From the NCBI GenBank assembly GCA_012845835.1, contig JABAKD010000011.1, positions 4,200,697 through 4,264,696 of the forward strand: a stretch of DNA of 64,000 nucleotides. Direction: 5' to 3'. The stretch is from Undaria pinnatifida (taxonomy: Eukaryota > Sar > Phaeophyceae > Laminariales > Alariaceae). The notes below the pieces were generated by a model. It had not been told where the DNA came from. It did not search any database and worked only from the letters and a program-made list of their open reading frames with translations. Numbering within the stretch: the stretch's first letter is position 1; every line of letters starts with the position of its first letter. The translations under genes were made by a program, and so were the position numbers. Shown here one piece after another: positions 54,110 through 64,000 of the stretch.

Positions 54110-57100
54110 TATGTACTATGTGGGAAGCCTCAGTGGGTAAATTCGCTACTGCCGTAGTGGGTATGTCTTGCGTGCTAGGACCCTCCTCCCGTCAGTGGCA
54201 GAGACGGGGTCTGATCTGAAGCCGCGCATTTGCGCTTGGACGCCCCTTCCCCTGCCCGACCAAAAGTCGTTTCTTTTTGTCGGAAGTAAAACGGGGTTTG
54301 GGGGGGGACGAAGCGGTGGAGCCAAGAGCTGTATGCAGAGCAGCCGGATGTGGGTGCGGGGCAGGGGGGCGGCGTCGTATCGTGCGGTGCTGGGGATACC
54401 GTTGGAGAGGAGGCGGGAGTGCCGTCGTTGATCCTACGGGCGTAAGAAAACTATATGTCTCCTACGGCCTTACGGTCAGCGGCGGGTCTTTCCTACGGCC
54501 TTACGGTCAGCGGCGGGTCTTGGGTGCTGGGTTTGTGAAATCGCTGACGGCTGGGAATGTAGGAGTGATTCGTTCAAGGCTTTTTCCTATGAGGGGTTGC
54601 CCGTCACGTGGTGTCGGAACTGAGAGAGCATGTGCGGTGCCCGCTTATTCAGGATTTTTGCATGGTTGCGCTATCGCGCCGTGGCACGATCGTATGAAGC
54701 TGGCACCGGGGGAAGAGAGAAAATATGAGATATTTACCTGCCGATGGTGATGGTCGGCGCCTGGGTAAAAACGATTCGCACGGTTTTGGTCGGCTTGGCA
54801 TGTAGGATACGTGAGCGCGTTCCGAGCCATGGGCAGATTTAGGGTATTTTTTTTTTCTGGCTCGACAGCGGTTGCTCCTGTTTTCGCTTGTTCGCCAACC
54901 GCACAGTCGGGTTTTCAACGTGCCTGTACGCATTTTTTAAGTTGCTGGCGTTATCAAGAGCTAGCTAAAGTCCTTGGACTGGACGGCTGAAGTAGGCGCA
55001 ACGTGTGGGAACAAAGGAGCAAAATGGCATGACTTCGAATACATTCCGTGTGTTTTCACCGGTACCCGGCACCAACTACTTGGTACGTGCTACTAGACGC
55101 CCATTTATAAAGATGCGAGTGCGCACATCGCAAATATTATTTACGCTTGCTTACGGCATGACCGCCTTAGTGCAACACGCAAGCCCGGGCCGATGCTGAA
55201 ATCGCTATTGTTGTTGTCACTTTGCCTTTCCGAAGTCCCTCCAAAAGATTTTACCTATTTTTTTTCTGGGGTATTCTTCCACTCCAGAGTGGTTGGAGCA
55301 TGTCCTGTGACCACGGACTTGACTGTGGCCAGGATGGGTTAAAGCGAGAACAACAACAGCAGTGTGCCAGGATGGGTTAAAGCGAGAACAACAACAGCAG
55401 TGTGGAACTTCGTGCGTCATATCACATCTACTGCGAGTGCTTGCGCCCAGTCATAAACGGGTTTACACCACACGCGACTTGATATCCAGCAAAGCGTGGG
55501 CCGTACGGCTCCATCACCCCAGAACATTCTATAAAAAGTCGTTCTTTGGCTATAAGGTGAGGTTGTGACGTTATCGTAACTGAAATGCGTCGCCGCCCGA
55601 GCAGCAAGTGCAAAACGAGCCATGATGAGCTGTGGCATGTATCCACTCGGCGAGGAATTCACGCCCCCCCCATCAGAGCACACTGATATTTTTGCGCTAC
55701 GTAAACCTCGAGAGACAACCTTAGTGCTCCCTGACAGAGACAGATCCAATCCCATTGTCACAATAACGTCTTCTGTGCAACAGTTTTCCACAATGGCGCC
55801 CCTCCCGCATACAAGAGAAGCCACAGACCTAATCTCATTGTCACAATACTTGGCACCAGTATCTTGTCCACAATAATCCGTCATTATTGGGCCTCTCCCG
55901 CCAACGCGAGCTTAGTCAAAAGTGGAAAATAATTCCCCTTCCCACGCCCATCGTCGGCGATGTACGTACGTATCCTCCGTCATCCAAAACGCACTCAGCA
56001 TATTCGTTTACATACATTAGTTGTCTTTACCTACCGTCATCAACAGAATATATCAGGATTCCTCCCTATCGTAGTCAGCACTGGCCCATGCCTGGTGCCA
56101 GGCATATACTAGCATGCCCTATAAATAGGTAATAGCAGTTGGTCACCGCCGTCACGTGGTGAAAGACACCTCGAAGTTCGGAACGGCAGACTACATCAGC
56201 TCATCTCCCTCCGGCATCCACACTGAACCAAACAAAACTACGGCTAACAAAATGGAGGGCTAGTGGCCGCGCGACGCCCCGTAAATTAAAGTGTACCGCA
56301 AGCCCATTCGTCCAATCCATCCGCGCACGAGAAACGCCCCCACCCTGCCTTATCGCCAGCAAAAAATCGACGGCCGCGCGCTATCACGCAATCACAACAG
56401 CGGTACTAAATGGGCACCCCAAAATTGTGGCATGGAAAGTGTGACTCCTCAAAAATCTCTCCACAAAAACGCCATCACGAAGCAATCCCTTCCCAGCTTC
56501 CCGAAGGTGGGCACTAACCCTACAAGCCACGCGCGAAAAAACAATAAACCCACACAAATCGGGCACGATTAGGGAACGTCAGCATTTATCCTGACCATGC
56601 TGTTGCTACGCTTACGCTCCACTCAAAGGTCTGTGTTGACCGTACGCAAAACGTGTAAAAGTGTTCACAATGCATGGCTCCTCTGTGTTTACCCGCCGCT
56701 AGACGTGCAAATGTACCGTAAGTGGTACCTCTGTGTTTAGTGCACGGTAGTACGTGTTTCCACGATCACGGTCCCTGCCGCAGCCTCCTCTGGCACGTGA
56801 TGCTGAAGGAGAAAGGTGACCAAAAAAAAGTACCCCGCGGTCAAAGTGTCGCACGAATCTTGCAAGCACGAGGTATGCTTTTCGACAAAATTCTCGATCT
56901 TTCAGCTTAGGGGTGTCCTTTCAATATTAAAAAATATATGCTACCTTCGCCGCAACCACCGCAGTCCATCCACGCAATGGCACACGTTCAACGAAACACA
57001 CCCCAGGCCTGAACAAGCACACAAGAGAGCTCCGACCCACATCTCGCGACTCACAGAGCGAAGATAAAACATAATTTTGAACCTCACTCGTCCAAGCCTC

Positions 57101-57300
57101 CAGAGTCGCTTACAGCAACAGGCCAACCCTACCCTAAGCCACTGCAAAAACCATCCCACACATTTTCCAAGTACGAAGAATGTCCCCAAAAAAGTTGGTG
57201 CGGTTCTAACGGGGTTACTGTAACCCTCTTCGCTATTGCAAAACTCATCCCACACTATTTCCAAGTGATTGGTCGCCAAAAACGTGGGTTTATGTTTCTG
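54110..57300. other. no gene supported; two short tandem duplications
   Basis: tcctacggccttacggtcag followed by cggcgggtctt is repeated twice near 54458-54521. A 38-bp unit starting gccaggatgggttaaagcga is repeated exactly at 55328-55403. An inverted GTCCGTGGTCACA repeat lies at 55250-55350. A 155-codon minus frame from ATG 55884 to 55417 is unrecognised. Family F-like scraps lie near 57110-57290. Confidence 0.45.
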
Positions 57301-57344
57301 AACGTTTACTTCGTGCGAAGTCATGCTCATACCATACCCCCAGG

Positions 57345-57800
57345 AAGAAGAATCAGCAGTTAGGAGCAGCAGCGTCCAAACTCAGTCTCCCAGGCAAAGC
57401 CACGCTCGCACCCTCAAGAAGAAGAATCAGCAGCTCGGGCCAACGGCGTCCATAATTTGTCTCCCAGGCTTCACAACCCTCCGGCCCCTACGCTGGGCCG
57501 CTGCAGCAGCCCCCACCCCCACCGTCGCCGCCGCCACAGCCTCCTATTGCCCAATAAAACCCCCTCCTTAACTTCGCACAAAGCCAAGATCGTATACGAA
57601 GTAACTCTCACGAAGAACAGCAGCGTGGGTCCCTATAATCCAAAATGTTCCTCCCGGGCTCCATGATTCTCCTACCCCGACGCCGGGTCGGCGCGGCAGC
57701 CCCCGCCCCCTCCGCCGCCGCCGCCGTCACCACCTCCTGTTTTCCAACATAACCTCTTCCTTAAGTTCATACAAAGTCATGTGGTCGTAAATACCCTTTC
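57345..57800 (-). repeat. tandem echoes of the J-domain gene 3' end
   Basis: At least two, probably three, decayed copies of the last coding segment and 3' flank of the neighbouring gene: cagctcgggccaacggcgtc, then ctcccagg, then cctacgctgggccgc, then cctcctattgcccaataaaa. Copies near 57430 and 57612 precede the real segment at about 57807. The period is about 180-195 bp. Confidence 0.8.
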
Positions 57801-57806
57801 GAAAAA

Positions 57807-59025
57807 TTAGCAGCTCGGGCCACCGGCATCAAAAATCCGCCTCCCAGGGTCCACAACCCTCCGACCCCTACGCTGGGCCGCCGCCGCAGCCGCCGCAGCC
57901 GCCACCGCCTCCTGCTGCGCCCGCTCCTCCGCCTGCGCCCTTGCTCTTGCCCTTTCCCTTGCCGCATTCGCTTGGGGGTTACCCGTCGTAGCCTCAGTCC
58001 GAGAAGAGCGACCCGAAGCCGCGGCCGTTTGCTCCTCGACGAAGCTGTCCCAGGACGACGTGAGTCGCTGGAAGCGGCGTTCGAGGAGCTTGACGCGGAA
58101 TTCGTTGTCGCCAGCCATATCCGGGTGGCAGCGCTTGACCTCCACTCGATACGCTGCGCGAAGCTGCGCGGGGGAGGGCCGGAGCGTGAGAGGGAGGGAG
58201 TGCGCAAACACTTGAGCGCGGGAGGGCGGGTAAATATTCGTTTGGCGTGATTTGCGACCCTGGGTCCTGGTTCTACTGCTTGTTGATAGCTCCGCTCTCC
58301 TCTACTGTTCTGCCGTGATGCGCGTACGTGCGTGAGCTTGCGCGTGTGAGCGTGTGAGCAGTAAGCGTGAGAACGTGCGTGTCCGCGTGTGTGAATTAAC
58401 CCTTTGCTGTACGCCGTATACGTGATGCAAAGAGCATCCGTCCGAACTACGGGTTGTTTGTCTCTGAAGCGTAGGTGTAATTCTGAAGGCGATTCCTTTT
58501 GCTTTTCCGTGATCACGGGGCTAAAGGTATACAATGAGCTAATCCGAGAACACACAAAAATGCACTCCTCACCTCGTCAAACGTCGCGGTCGCGGGCAGG
58601 CCCAGCTGCGTCGCCAGCTCCACCTTAACCGCGGTGTTGCTAACGCTAGCACCGCCCGCGCTCCGCCTAGCCCTCTCCACCTCCGCCCGGGTTCGCGCCA
58701 ACGACTCCTTCTCTCGAAATCTGAACAGATCGCTAGCGTTTTTCTCGGCCTCGGAACCTCGTGTGCGCTGCGCCTCTAGCTGTTCGTCGAACGCCGGTCG
58801 CGCTCGGGAGGTCAGCCGTTTCTCGGGGCCCGGTCGAGACTGGGGGGCTCTTTGCGCAGCCGAGGGACCGCCAGGTTGGCCGCTCAGACCCTTGTAACAA
58901 GACGCGTTGGTGTCTGGGTCGTTTAAGCTTCGGGTGCATTGGTGTACGTGCGCAGTAGTTGGGGAAGGCGGGGAGGAGGCGGTTTTGTGAGACCGGTGGC
59001 AGAGGCAGGGGTGTAAGAAACGCAT
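57807..59025 (-). CDS. J-domain (DnaJ-like) protein, two exons
   Basis: Exon 1 (59025-58573, 151 codons) and exon 2 (58163-57807, 118 codons plus stop) join in phase 0 across a 409-nt intron with a GTGAGG donor and a ccccgcgcag acceptor. The joined sequence rebuilds a J domain near residues 132-195: VELATQLGLPATATFDE, then LRAAYRVEVKRCHPDMAGDN, then LLERRFQRLTSSWDSF, with the HPD motif that stimulates Hsp70 ATPase. The intron cuts between helix I and helix II. The start MRFLHPCLCHRSHKTASS is basic and acid-free, so a mitochondrial presequence is possible. An Arg/Glu-rich helix (residues 85-125) precedes the J domain. The tail is Ala/Arg/Gln-rich and ends RIFDAGGPSC. There is no Gly/Phe or Cys-repeat region, so it is a type III (class C) J protein. 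Confidence 0.88.
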
Positions 59026-59277
59026 TATTCGAGTAGTCGTGGAGGAAACGTGACACAGTATTTCCAATCGTGGCTGCTACTTCTGCTGCTGCTGCTGCTG
59101 CTGTTGAAGCCTTGGTTCTAGAGCTGCGGCAGTACGAAACGTGCAATCTTATACATAGTGCGAAATGTGCGGTAAGATGGCTGCCCCCCACGACAAGCAA
59201 GGCTCGAGCTGCGATCAAATCGCACGCTGTTTAGACCCCCCCAACTGCTGTGGCTTGGGATTAACTCGCACTTTTGC

Positions 59278-59544
59278 ATGAGTACCACCTCAGAGCTATG
59301 CGCTCAGTCGTACAAGTACTACTACTTTTACAAAGAGCATGGGTATCGCTGTTACGCTCAGCAGCGGGGCAAACCAAAGGGTGTACCGGTCTACTCTGTA
59401 TCCGGTAGTCGATTATTACACCACGCGCGCCGATACACACCAATCCATGCACAAATGAAGTCAACCCCCGGACAGCATCAGCAGCACGACTTGGGACAAC
59501 GGTCGGGCGGCCGAAACCACGTACTATTACCAAAGCGTGTATAG
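59278..59544 (+). CDS. unrecognised 88-residue open frame
   Basis: It starts at a true ATG and reads MSTTSELCAQSYKYYYFYKE and then GYRCYAQQRGKPKGVPVYSV. It is Tyr-rich at first, then basic. It is divergent from the J-domain gene, 253 bp away. A longer minus frame overlaps it. No family is recognised, so it is a candidate only. Confidence 0.25.
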   Translation: MSTTSELCAQSYKYYYFYKEHGYRCYAQQRGKPKGVPVYSVSGSRLLHHARRYTPIHAQMKSTPGQHQQHDLGQRSGGRNHVLLPKRV

Positions 59545-59878
59545 CGCGTTCGCTGCTGCTGTGCCGTCGTAGGTCTGTCTGCGGCTTCACCACGAATTCC
59601 ATAAACATGAACACCGCGTTTTTAAGTAGCAAGACTTACGTAGCGACTATTTGTTGGGACCTGATGCTGTACTCAGAAAACCATGTTACAAGTGGCGCAA
59701 CATCATAGCAGCACTACCTGGAGCCATCGCTCTCGAACAAAGTCTTCGAATCCCAACCGGAGATATGGCGGCGCTTTTATCGCGGGCGATCGATGGTATT
59801 ATACAACCTTCAGTTATTAGTTGACTTCATGTCGGCGACTGATGTTGTGCCACTTTCATCAAGAAACGAGCCACGTCA

Positions 59879-60854
59879 TCACCGCCGCCACTTCTTGACC
59901 CTCCCCCACCACCCCCACCACACCTCTAGCTCGTGACCCCCACACCTTTTGAACTCAAAGACGGAGTGCTTGCTCCACATGTCGTCTTCCTCCGGCGGTC
60001 CCCGCTTCGACACGGGGATCGAGCTCCCGTAAAACGCCTCCTCTCGACTACTCGGCCTTGGCCTCGCACGGCTTTCTTGTTCCTCTTCTTGGTCGTTTTC
60101 GTCGTGAGGATGCTGCTGAGTTTCGCCTTCGTCACCGCGAGCCGCCGCCAGCCGTGAGCTCTGCCTCTGCCTCTGCCGGCGAATGGCAGCACTGTTCAAG
60201 TCGCCACCGCCTATGCCTGAGGACCAACGGTGAGAGTAGTGGTCGCCACCGCCGCTGCCGCCTAAGCCGACACCCCCTGCTGAGCACGAACGGTGTGCAG
60301 TGCAGCCGTCGCTGCTGCTGCCGCTGTCAAGACAGGTACCTTCCCGAAACGAAGAATGGCCGCCGATGCGCCAGCTGGACGGTGATGGCGACGCCGGAGA
60401 GTTGGACACCCTTGATATGTTCGGGCGTTGGACGGAATAGTCTCCTCGCCGGGTACGGCAGTAGAGGATGGTGGAGTGCGAGCGTCTTCGGCGGCAATGG
60501 TTGCGATCATCGTCGTCGCTCTGTTCCTCTTCCTCATGCTGCTGATGGTGCTGACCGTGAAACAAGGAGGTGGATGCAGCGAGTATAGGTGGGGTAAACC
60601 TTGGACAGATGCAGCCGGTGGCGGTTGAAAAAAGTGGTGCTGTGGAGCTTCGTAGAGGTGCGGCTGCTGCCTTCAGTAGGATTGCCGTTGGCATGCCCGC
60701 GAAGGCTGGCGTGCTGGAGGAGATGCCGCGGGAGCCAGCGTCAAGGTATGAAACCATCGCAAGCCCTGATGCTAACATGTTGCACAAGATTGCACACCAG
60801 GTCCAACACTCGAGGCAAGAACTGCGGAACTCTTTCCCAAAATATATATTTTAA
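59879..60854. CDS. locus open on both strands, coding strand undecided
   Basis: On minus, one frame runs 298 codons from an ATG near 60778 to 59879 with acidic (HEEEEQSDDDD), His-rich and Arg-rich stretches and an end WWGWWGRVKKWRR. On plus, three separate frames look coding: RNEEWPPMRQLDGDGDAGEL then DTLDMFGRWTE (to 60439), ASSAAMVAIIVVALFLFLML then LMVLTVK (a membrane helix, about 60500), and QPVAVEKSGAVELRRGAAAA continuing to NSFPKYIF and a stop (60614-60854). Acidic codon runs read backwards give Leu/Val/Phe, so helix and acidic run are mirror images and only one is real. The plus reading would need two introns that I could not place. No family is recognised on either strand. Confidence 0.35.
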
Positions 60855-61146
60855 GCAGGCAGCGTACAAGCCAGGTGCAGGCGACAAGCGATATCTACCC
60901 GGTCGGTTGGCTTCGGGGCTCACAGTCGACTCCTCTGCGCAGGGGTATCCTCGATAAAGTGGGCAAAGTAACGCGAGGTTTCAAAGCTCATCCGTCTTCA
61001 GGGAGTTACAACGATAAAAAGGCGTTTTTTTGAAAGTTCCTCATCCGGTAACCCGAGCGCCGAGCGTGCGCTCTTGGCATCGCAGCATCCACTCCCAAAG
61101 ACCGGCGTCGGTGTTGCGTTGCAGCAGCGGTGGATCAATCGTTACA

Positions 61147-62387
61147 ATGACGAAGAAGCAATACCGCCGTCGCAGGCGCTCCGACTCGTCCGAGTCGGAT
61201 AATGGCCGAGAGGAGGGCGAGATGGAAGAATCATCACGGTCCCCACCAAACAAGCTACCGAGGCACGAGGGAGACGACAGAAACCGCAAGAATGGCACCC
61301 GGAGCACGCGAGCAGCCGCAGCAGCCGATGCCGACAAGTCAAGGGAGAGAGACAGGGACCAGGATGACGCCAATCGTCGACACCGGGATGGCAGGGCTCC
61401 CCGAGCCGTTGCGCCAGAGAGAACGCAAGCAGCAGGGAGGGACGGTGGCGGTGGTGGTATCAGCTACGGCAGCTTGGCTGTGGGGGGAGGCAGAATGTCT
61501 GAGCGAGAGAGAGAAAGAGAAAGGGAAAGGGAAAGGGAAAGGGAAAGGGAAAGGGATGCAAGGGGCGGCAAAGGGAGGGATACTGCCAGGCGCTCTGCAG
61601 TAGTGTCGGCGGCGGGAGATGAGTATAGGTATGATCCTCGGTCAGGTCGAAGGGTGTTGGTGCCCTCCCGGAGCCGGGGGTATCTGGAGGACGCGGTACA
61701 GACCAAAAATGTAAGAGACAGAGAGAGGGAGCGGGAGAGGGACAGAGACGGCACCAGAGACAGAGACAGAACTGGCAGAGAGAGGGGGGGCACGAGAGAC
61801 AGAGACTATAATGGCGGAGAGAGGGACAGGGACAGGGACCGAGAGAGTGCGAGAGACAGGGGGGGGGGCACCAGAGACAGAGACAGAGAGAGGGAGAGGG
61901 AGAGGGAGAGCATCAGAGACAGGGACAGAGAAAGAGATAGGACAAGAGACAACAGGGAGAGCAATAAGGACAGGGAAAGAGGCGATAGCCGTCGTGGCCG
62001 TGACCGCGACCGTGACGGCAGAGACGGGTCAAGCGACGACATGGCCCAGGACGCGGCTGGGGAGAAGAGTAAGAGTTCCAAGAAGAGCAAAACCGGCATC
62101 TTCGACTACATCGCTGCCGGAACCGCCATCATCACCACCAACGACAACGGCAGCGCCAACGCCAATAGCCCTGGGGGGACTGGCGCTGGTGTTGACACGG
62201 CGGCAGCAGATGTGAGGTCCGGGTCGACGCCAACGCGAGGGATGCGGCCTAACAGCTCGGCGCTCTCGAACATCCTTCGCAGCGACCGGCGCACCAATAC
62301 CCGCTTGGATCGCGAGCAATTCGACGGAGCGCAGTCTCGCTTGAGGAAGCTGGCGCCCGAGGGGGACGAGGTCAAGGATAATTTCAG
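61147..62387 (+). CDS. Arg/Glu/Asp-rich nuclear-type protein, first exon
   Basis: A 413-codon exon from ATG 61147 (context ttacaatgac) to a GTGCGT donor, ending in phase 2. The start MTKKQYRRRRRSDSSESDN is followed by an acidic Ser-rich stretch. Then come long RE and RD repeats (residues 120-140, 190-300) encoded by gagagagaaag/gggacaga units, a Lys/Ser patch (GEKSKSSKKSKTGIFDYIAA), and a less repetitive end with LSNILRSDRR and LRKLAPEGDEVKDNF. RD/RE/RS-rich regions are typical of pre-mRNA splicing and RNA-processing proteins, so a nuclear RNA role is inferred from composition only. The next exon was not found; AG sites after T-rich tracts near 62773 and 62794 are candidates. Confidence 0.7.
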
Positions 62388-63041
62388 GTGCGTAGGTGGA
62401 GCGATAAGACAATCGAGTATGTACCGTACCTATGTTGTTATTTTTCAACTATTAACATCTCTTGGGATTTTTTTTCAACTATTTCTTTCTTGTTCCCCAT
62501 GTCTTTCCGTGTCTAATGCCGATATGATAGTAGTCGTGTATATCCACGGGCTGGATCAGTGGTGTTCAAAACCAGGCCATCCTCTTCGTCTGTTTATTAC
62601 GCGAGCGAATCGAATCTCTTCACGAGCGAAATCGAGTTACTATTAATACCTTGTGGAGGTGCAATAGGCTCGTTTCCAGCCTCGTGTGCCCGTCTCTTGT
62701 CTCGTGTCCCGTCCGATGACCGGAACCTCCCAAAAAGAACAAACCGAGGAACGGTCGAGTTCTTTTTTCAGACACACCTTCTCTGCTTCCCAGTAATGCA
62801 CACAACGCACAGAGTTGACAGTTACACATATCCAGTCCACCAGCGCGGGTCCCTACTAATAGCGAAAAGCTACAGTTTCTTTTCATTAGTGTGCGGCCTG
62901 CGGCTGTTTGGCGGAACTGTTATTCTTGAAATACGGTTCCATCAAAAAAAGGCTTGGCCAGGGTTCGTGAGCACACGTTTGGGCATTGGACTGGAACAAG
63001 AAGCGCCAGGAAAAGCTTCTGGGCACAACAACTAAGCGCGC
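62388..63041. other. intron or intergenic sequence
   Basis: It lies between the donor of the RE/RD-rich exon and the next ATG. Pyrimidine-rich acceptor candidates lie near 62773 and 62794, but no exon with a matching frame is clear. Confidence 0.4.
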
Positions 63042-63116
63042 ATGGCAAACGAAGAGAACGTCGCGCGTAAGGGGAAAACACGGGCTAAACACAAAAACGG
63101 TGCCCCCTTCCAACAG
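63042..63116 (+). CDS. first exon of a small basic protein
   Basis: ATG 63042 opens 25 codons, MANEENVARKGKTRAKHKNG and then APFQQ, ending in phase 0 at a GTATGT donor. The basic, Lys/Arg/His-rich start with KHxN and a following Phe recalls the N-terminus of the DUF2039 (C9orf85-like) proteins, but 25 residues are too few to be sure. Downstream exons are not identified; a Cys-containing piece GRNCVKSFGRDCDNKKCKF near 63630 is a possible later exon. Confidence 0.5.
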
Positions 63117-63229
63117 GTATGTAAACGTTTGGCTCAATGCATGGGCATTCCATCGAGGTGTTTTAGTGTTTTGCAATTTTGTCATGAGGGGTGTGGTACG
63201 CCCTCGTCGTCCCCACGATGTCGTCCCCA

Positions 63230-63610
63230 CGATGCTGATTAACGTTACAACTGCGCCCTCGTGTCGGAGACAAGCAGTTGAACGTTTGGAGTTAGAGCGG
63301 TTAGACTTGGATCATTTTTGCAGTTGTAGTATCGGGATCAAAGCTGCGAGTACCATCGCTGTATAAACGTATGGCCTAAAGCATGAGCTTTTCGTCGTGG
63401 TTTTCCATGGTTTGGAGGCTTCTGTATTGAGTGATGATGCGCCCCTCGCGTTTTCCCGCGACTGTTGATGAGTCCTTTTTTGACTGCGCCCTCGTGTCGG
63501 GAACCAGTACCTGGTAGTTTAGTGCTTGGGAGTTGGAGTCAAATCATGTTTTGCATTTTTACGGCAGGGTCAAAGTTACGAGTACCACTGCTCTTGTATT
63601 CATGTTCGAC
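63230..63610 (+). repeat. about 235-bp tandem duplication in intron
   Basis: actgcgccctcgtgtcgg, then cagt, then gttggagt/gttagagc, then gcatttttacggcag/catttttgcag, then gggatcaaagctgcgagtac recur at 63248-63360 and 63483-63590. The earlier copy is extended upstream by a gtttggctcaatgcatgggc block with a partner near 63370. Confidence 0.65.
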
Positions 63611-63619
63611 GGTGCAGCA

Positions 63620-64000
63620 AGGGCGGAACTGCGTTAAGTCTTTTGGAAGAGATTGCGACAATAAAAAGTGTAAGTTTAGCGTTATCAAACTCCCACAAGT
63701 ATTGTGAGCGCGCAGCAGCATATGTGAGTAGAGATATGCTGCGCCCGTATCGCACGACCCCGTGCTTATGCATTTCTTGCATTAAATATATCATCCCCCA
63801 ACCAAATAGTCGCTGATGCTGTAATCGTCATGTGTCATTGTCATGTGCTCCCTCTGAAGTACCGAAATAAGAAATATACTGAACCCTCGCAAAACCCGCA
63901 AACGCTCACGCCTTACCTCGCAATTGCGTCGACATCTGCACGCGGAGCTCTGCTACGATTGCTGTGTCGAAACCAGTCGATGTGCTTTATTGGTTGTGGT
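63620..64000. other. no further gene resolved at window end
   Basis: Apart from the possible Cys-bearing exon near 63630, no frame, RNA gene or repeat unit is recognised to the end of the window. Confidence 0.35.

Noticed and set aside
55417-55884. 155-codon minus frame from ATG 55884
   Set aside because: It contains imperfect inner repeats (ttgtgacaatg.gatt) and no recognised domain; support is too weak for a gene call.
61041-62099. Leu/Ser-rich minus-strand frames opposite the RE/RD gene
   Set aside because: They are the antisense of purine-rich RE/RD codons; no splice or start evidence.

Overview
The window is nuclear DNA from a eukaryote with intron-rich genes, most likely a brown alga or a close stramenopile. 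Two N-terminal exons look like the bipartite plastid presequences of algae with secondary plastids: a signal peptide followed by a Phe at the cleavage site. Protein-coding exons are short (about 70-195 bp) with GT-AG introns, interstitial TTAGGG-type repeats occur, and retroelement debris is abundant. The genus assignment is inference; no search was run. There are no bacterial operons, so open frames with TTG or GTG starts are mostly meaningless here.

Layout. 1-2.1 kb: the 3' half of a type II (PRDX5-like) peroxiredoxin gene. 2.1-9.6 kb: gene-poor, with several dispersed repeat families and one tRNA-Asp(GTC). 9.6-15.2 kb: one decayed non-LTR retrotransposon (zinc-finger ORF1 region, then reverse transcriptase with YLDD, then a C-terminal zinc knuckle and endonuclease-like domain). 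15.2-21.3 kb: repeats and satellites, ending in a 32-bp minisatellite.

21.4-33.6 kb (minus strand): the centrepiece, a carotenoid oxygenase (RPE65/apocarotenoid oxygenase family) gene. I could reconstruct 13 consecutive phase-consistent exons (1,545 nt, 514 residues plus stop) that carry all four iron-binding His. Its introns hold long simple-sequence arrays, fold-back elements, SINE-like units and two cases of partial exon duplication, including a five-copy array of the exon that encodes the HPFDGDGM block. The 5' (targeting) exon was not found.

33.6-43.7 kb: repeats, a TIR-bounded element (39.5-40.3 kb) enclosing a plastid-presequence-like exon, and a Ty3/Gypsy reverse transcriptase fragment cut off at telomere-like repeats. 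43.7-45.3 kb: an OTU-protease gene and a truncated tandem copy. 45.9-51.4 kb: a Cys-rich protein gene, a plastid-protein first exon (minus) and, divergently, a CCCH zinc-finger gene.

53.4-63.2 kb: a disordered-protein exon, a two-exon J-domain protein whose 3' end is echoed in tandem repeats, an ambiguous two-strand open locus, an Arg/Glu/Asp-rich nuclear-type protein, and the first exon of a small basic protein. I see no functional link between these genes beyond ordinary housekeeping. The interest lies in how repeats have invaded and copied pieces of genes.
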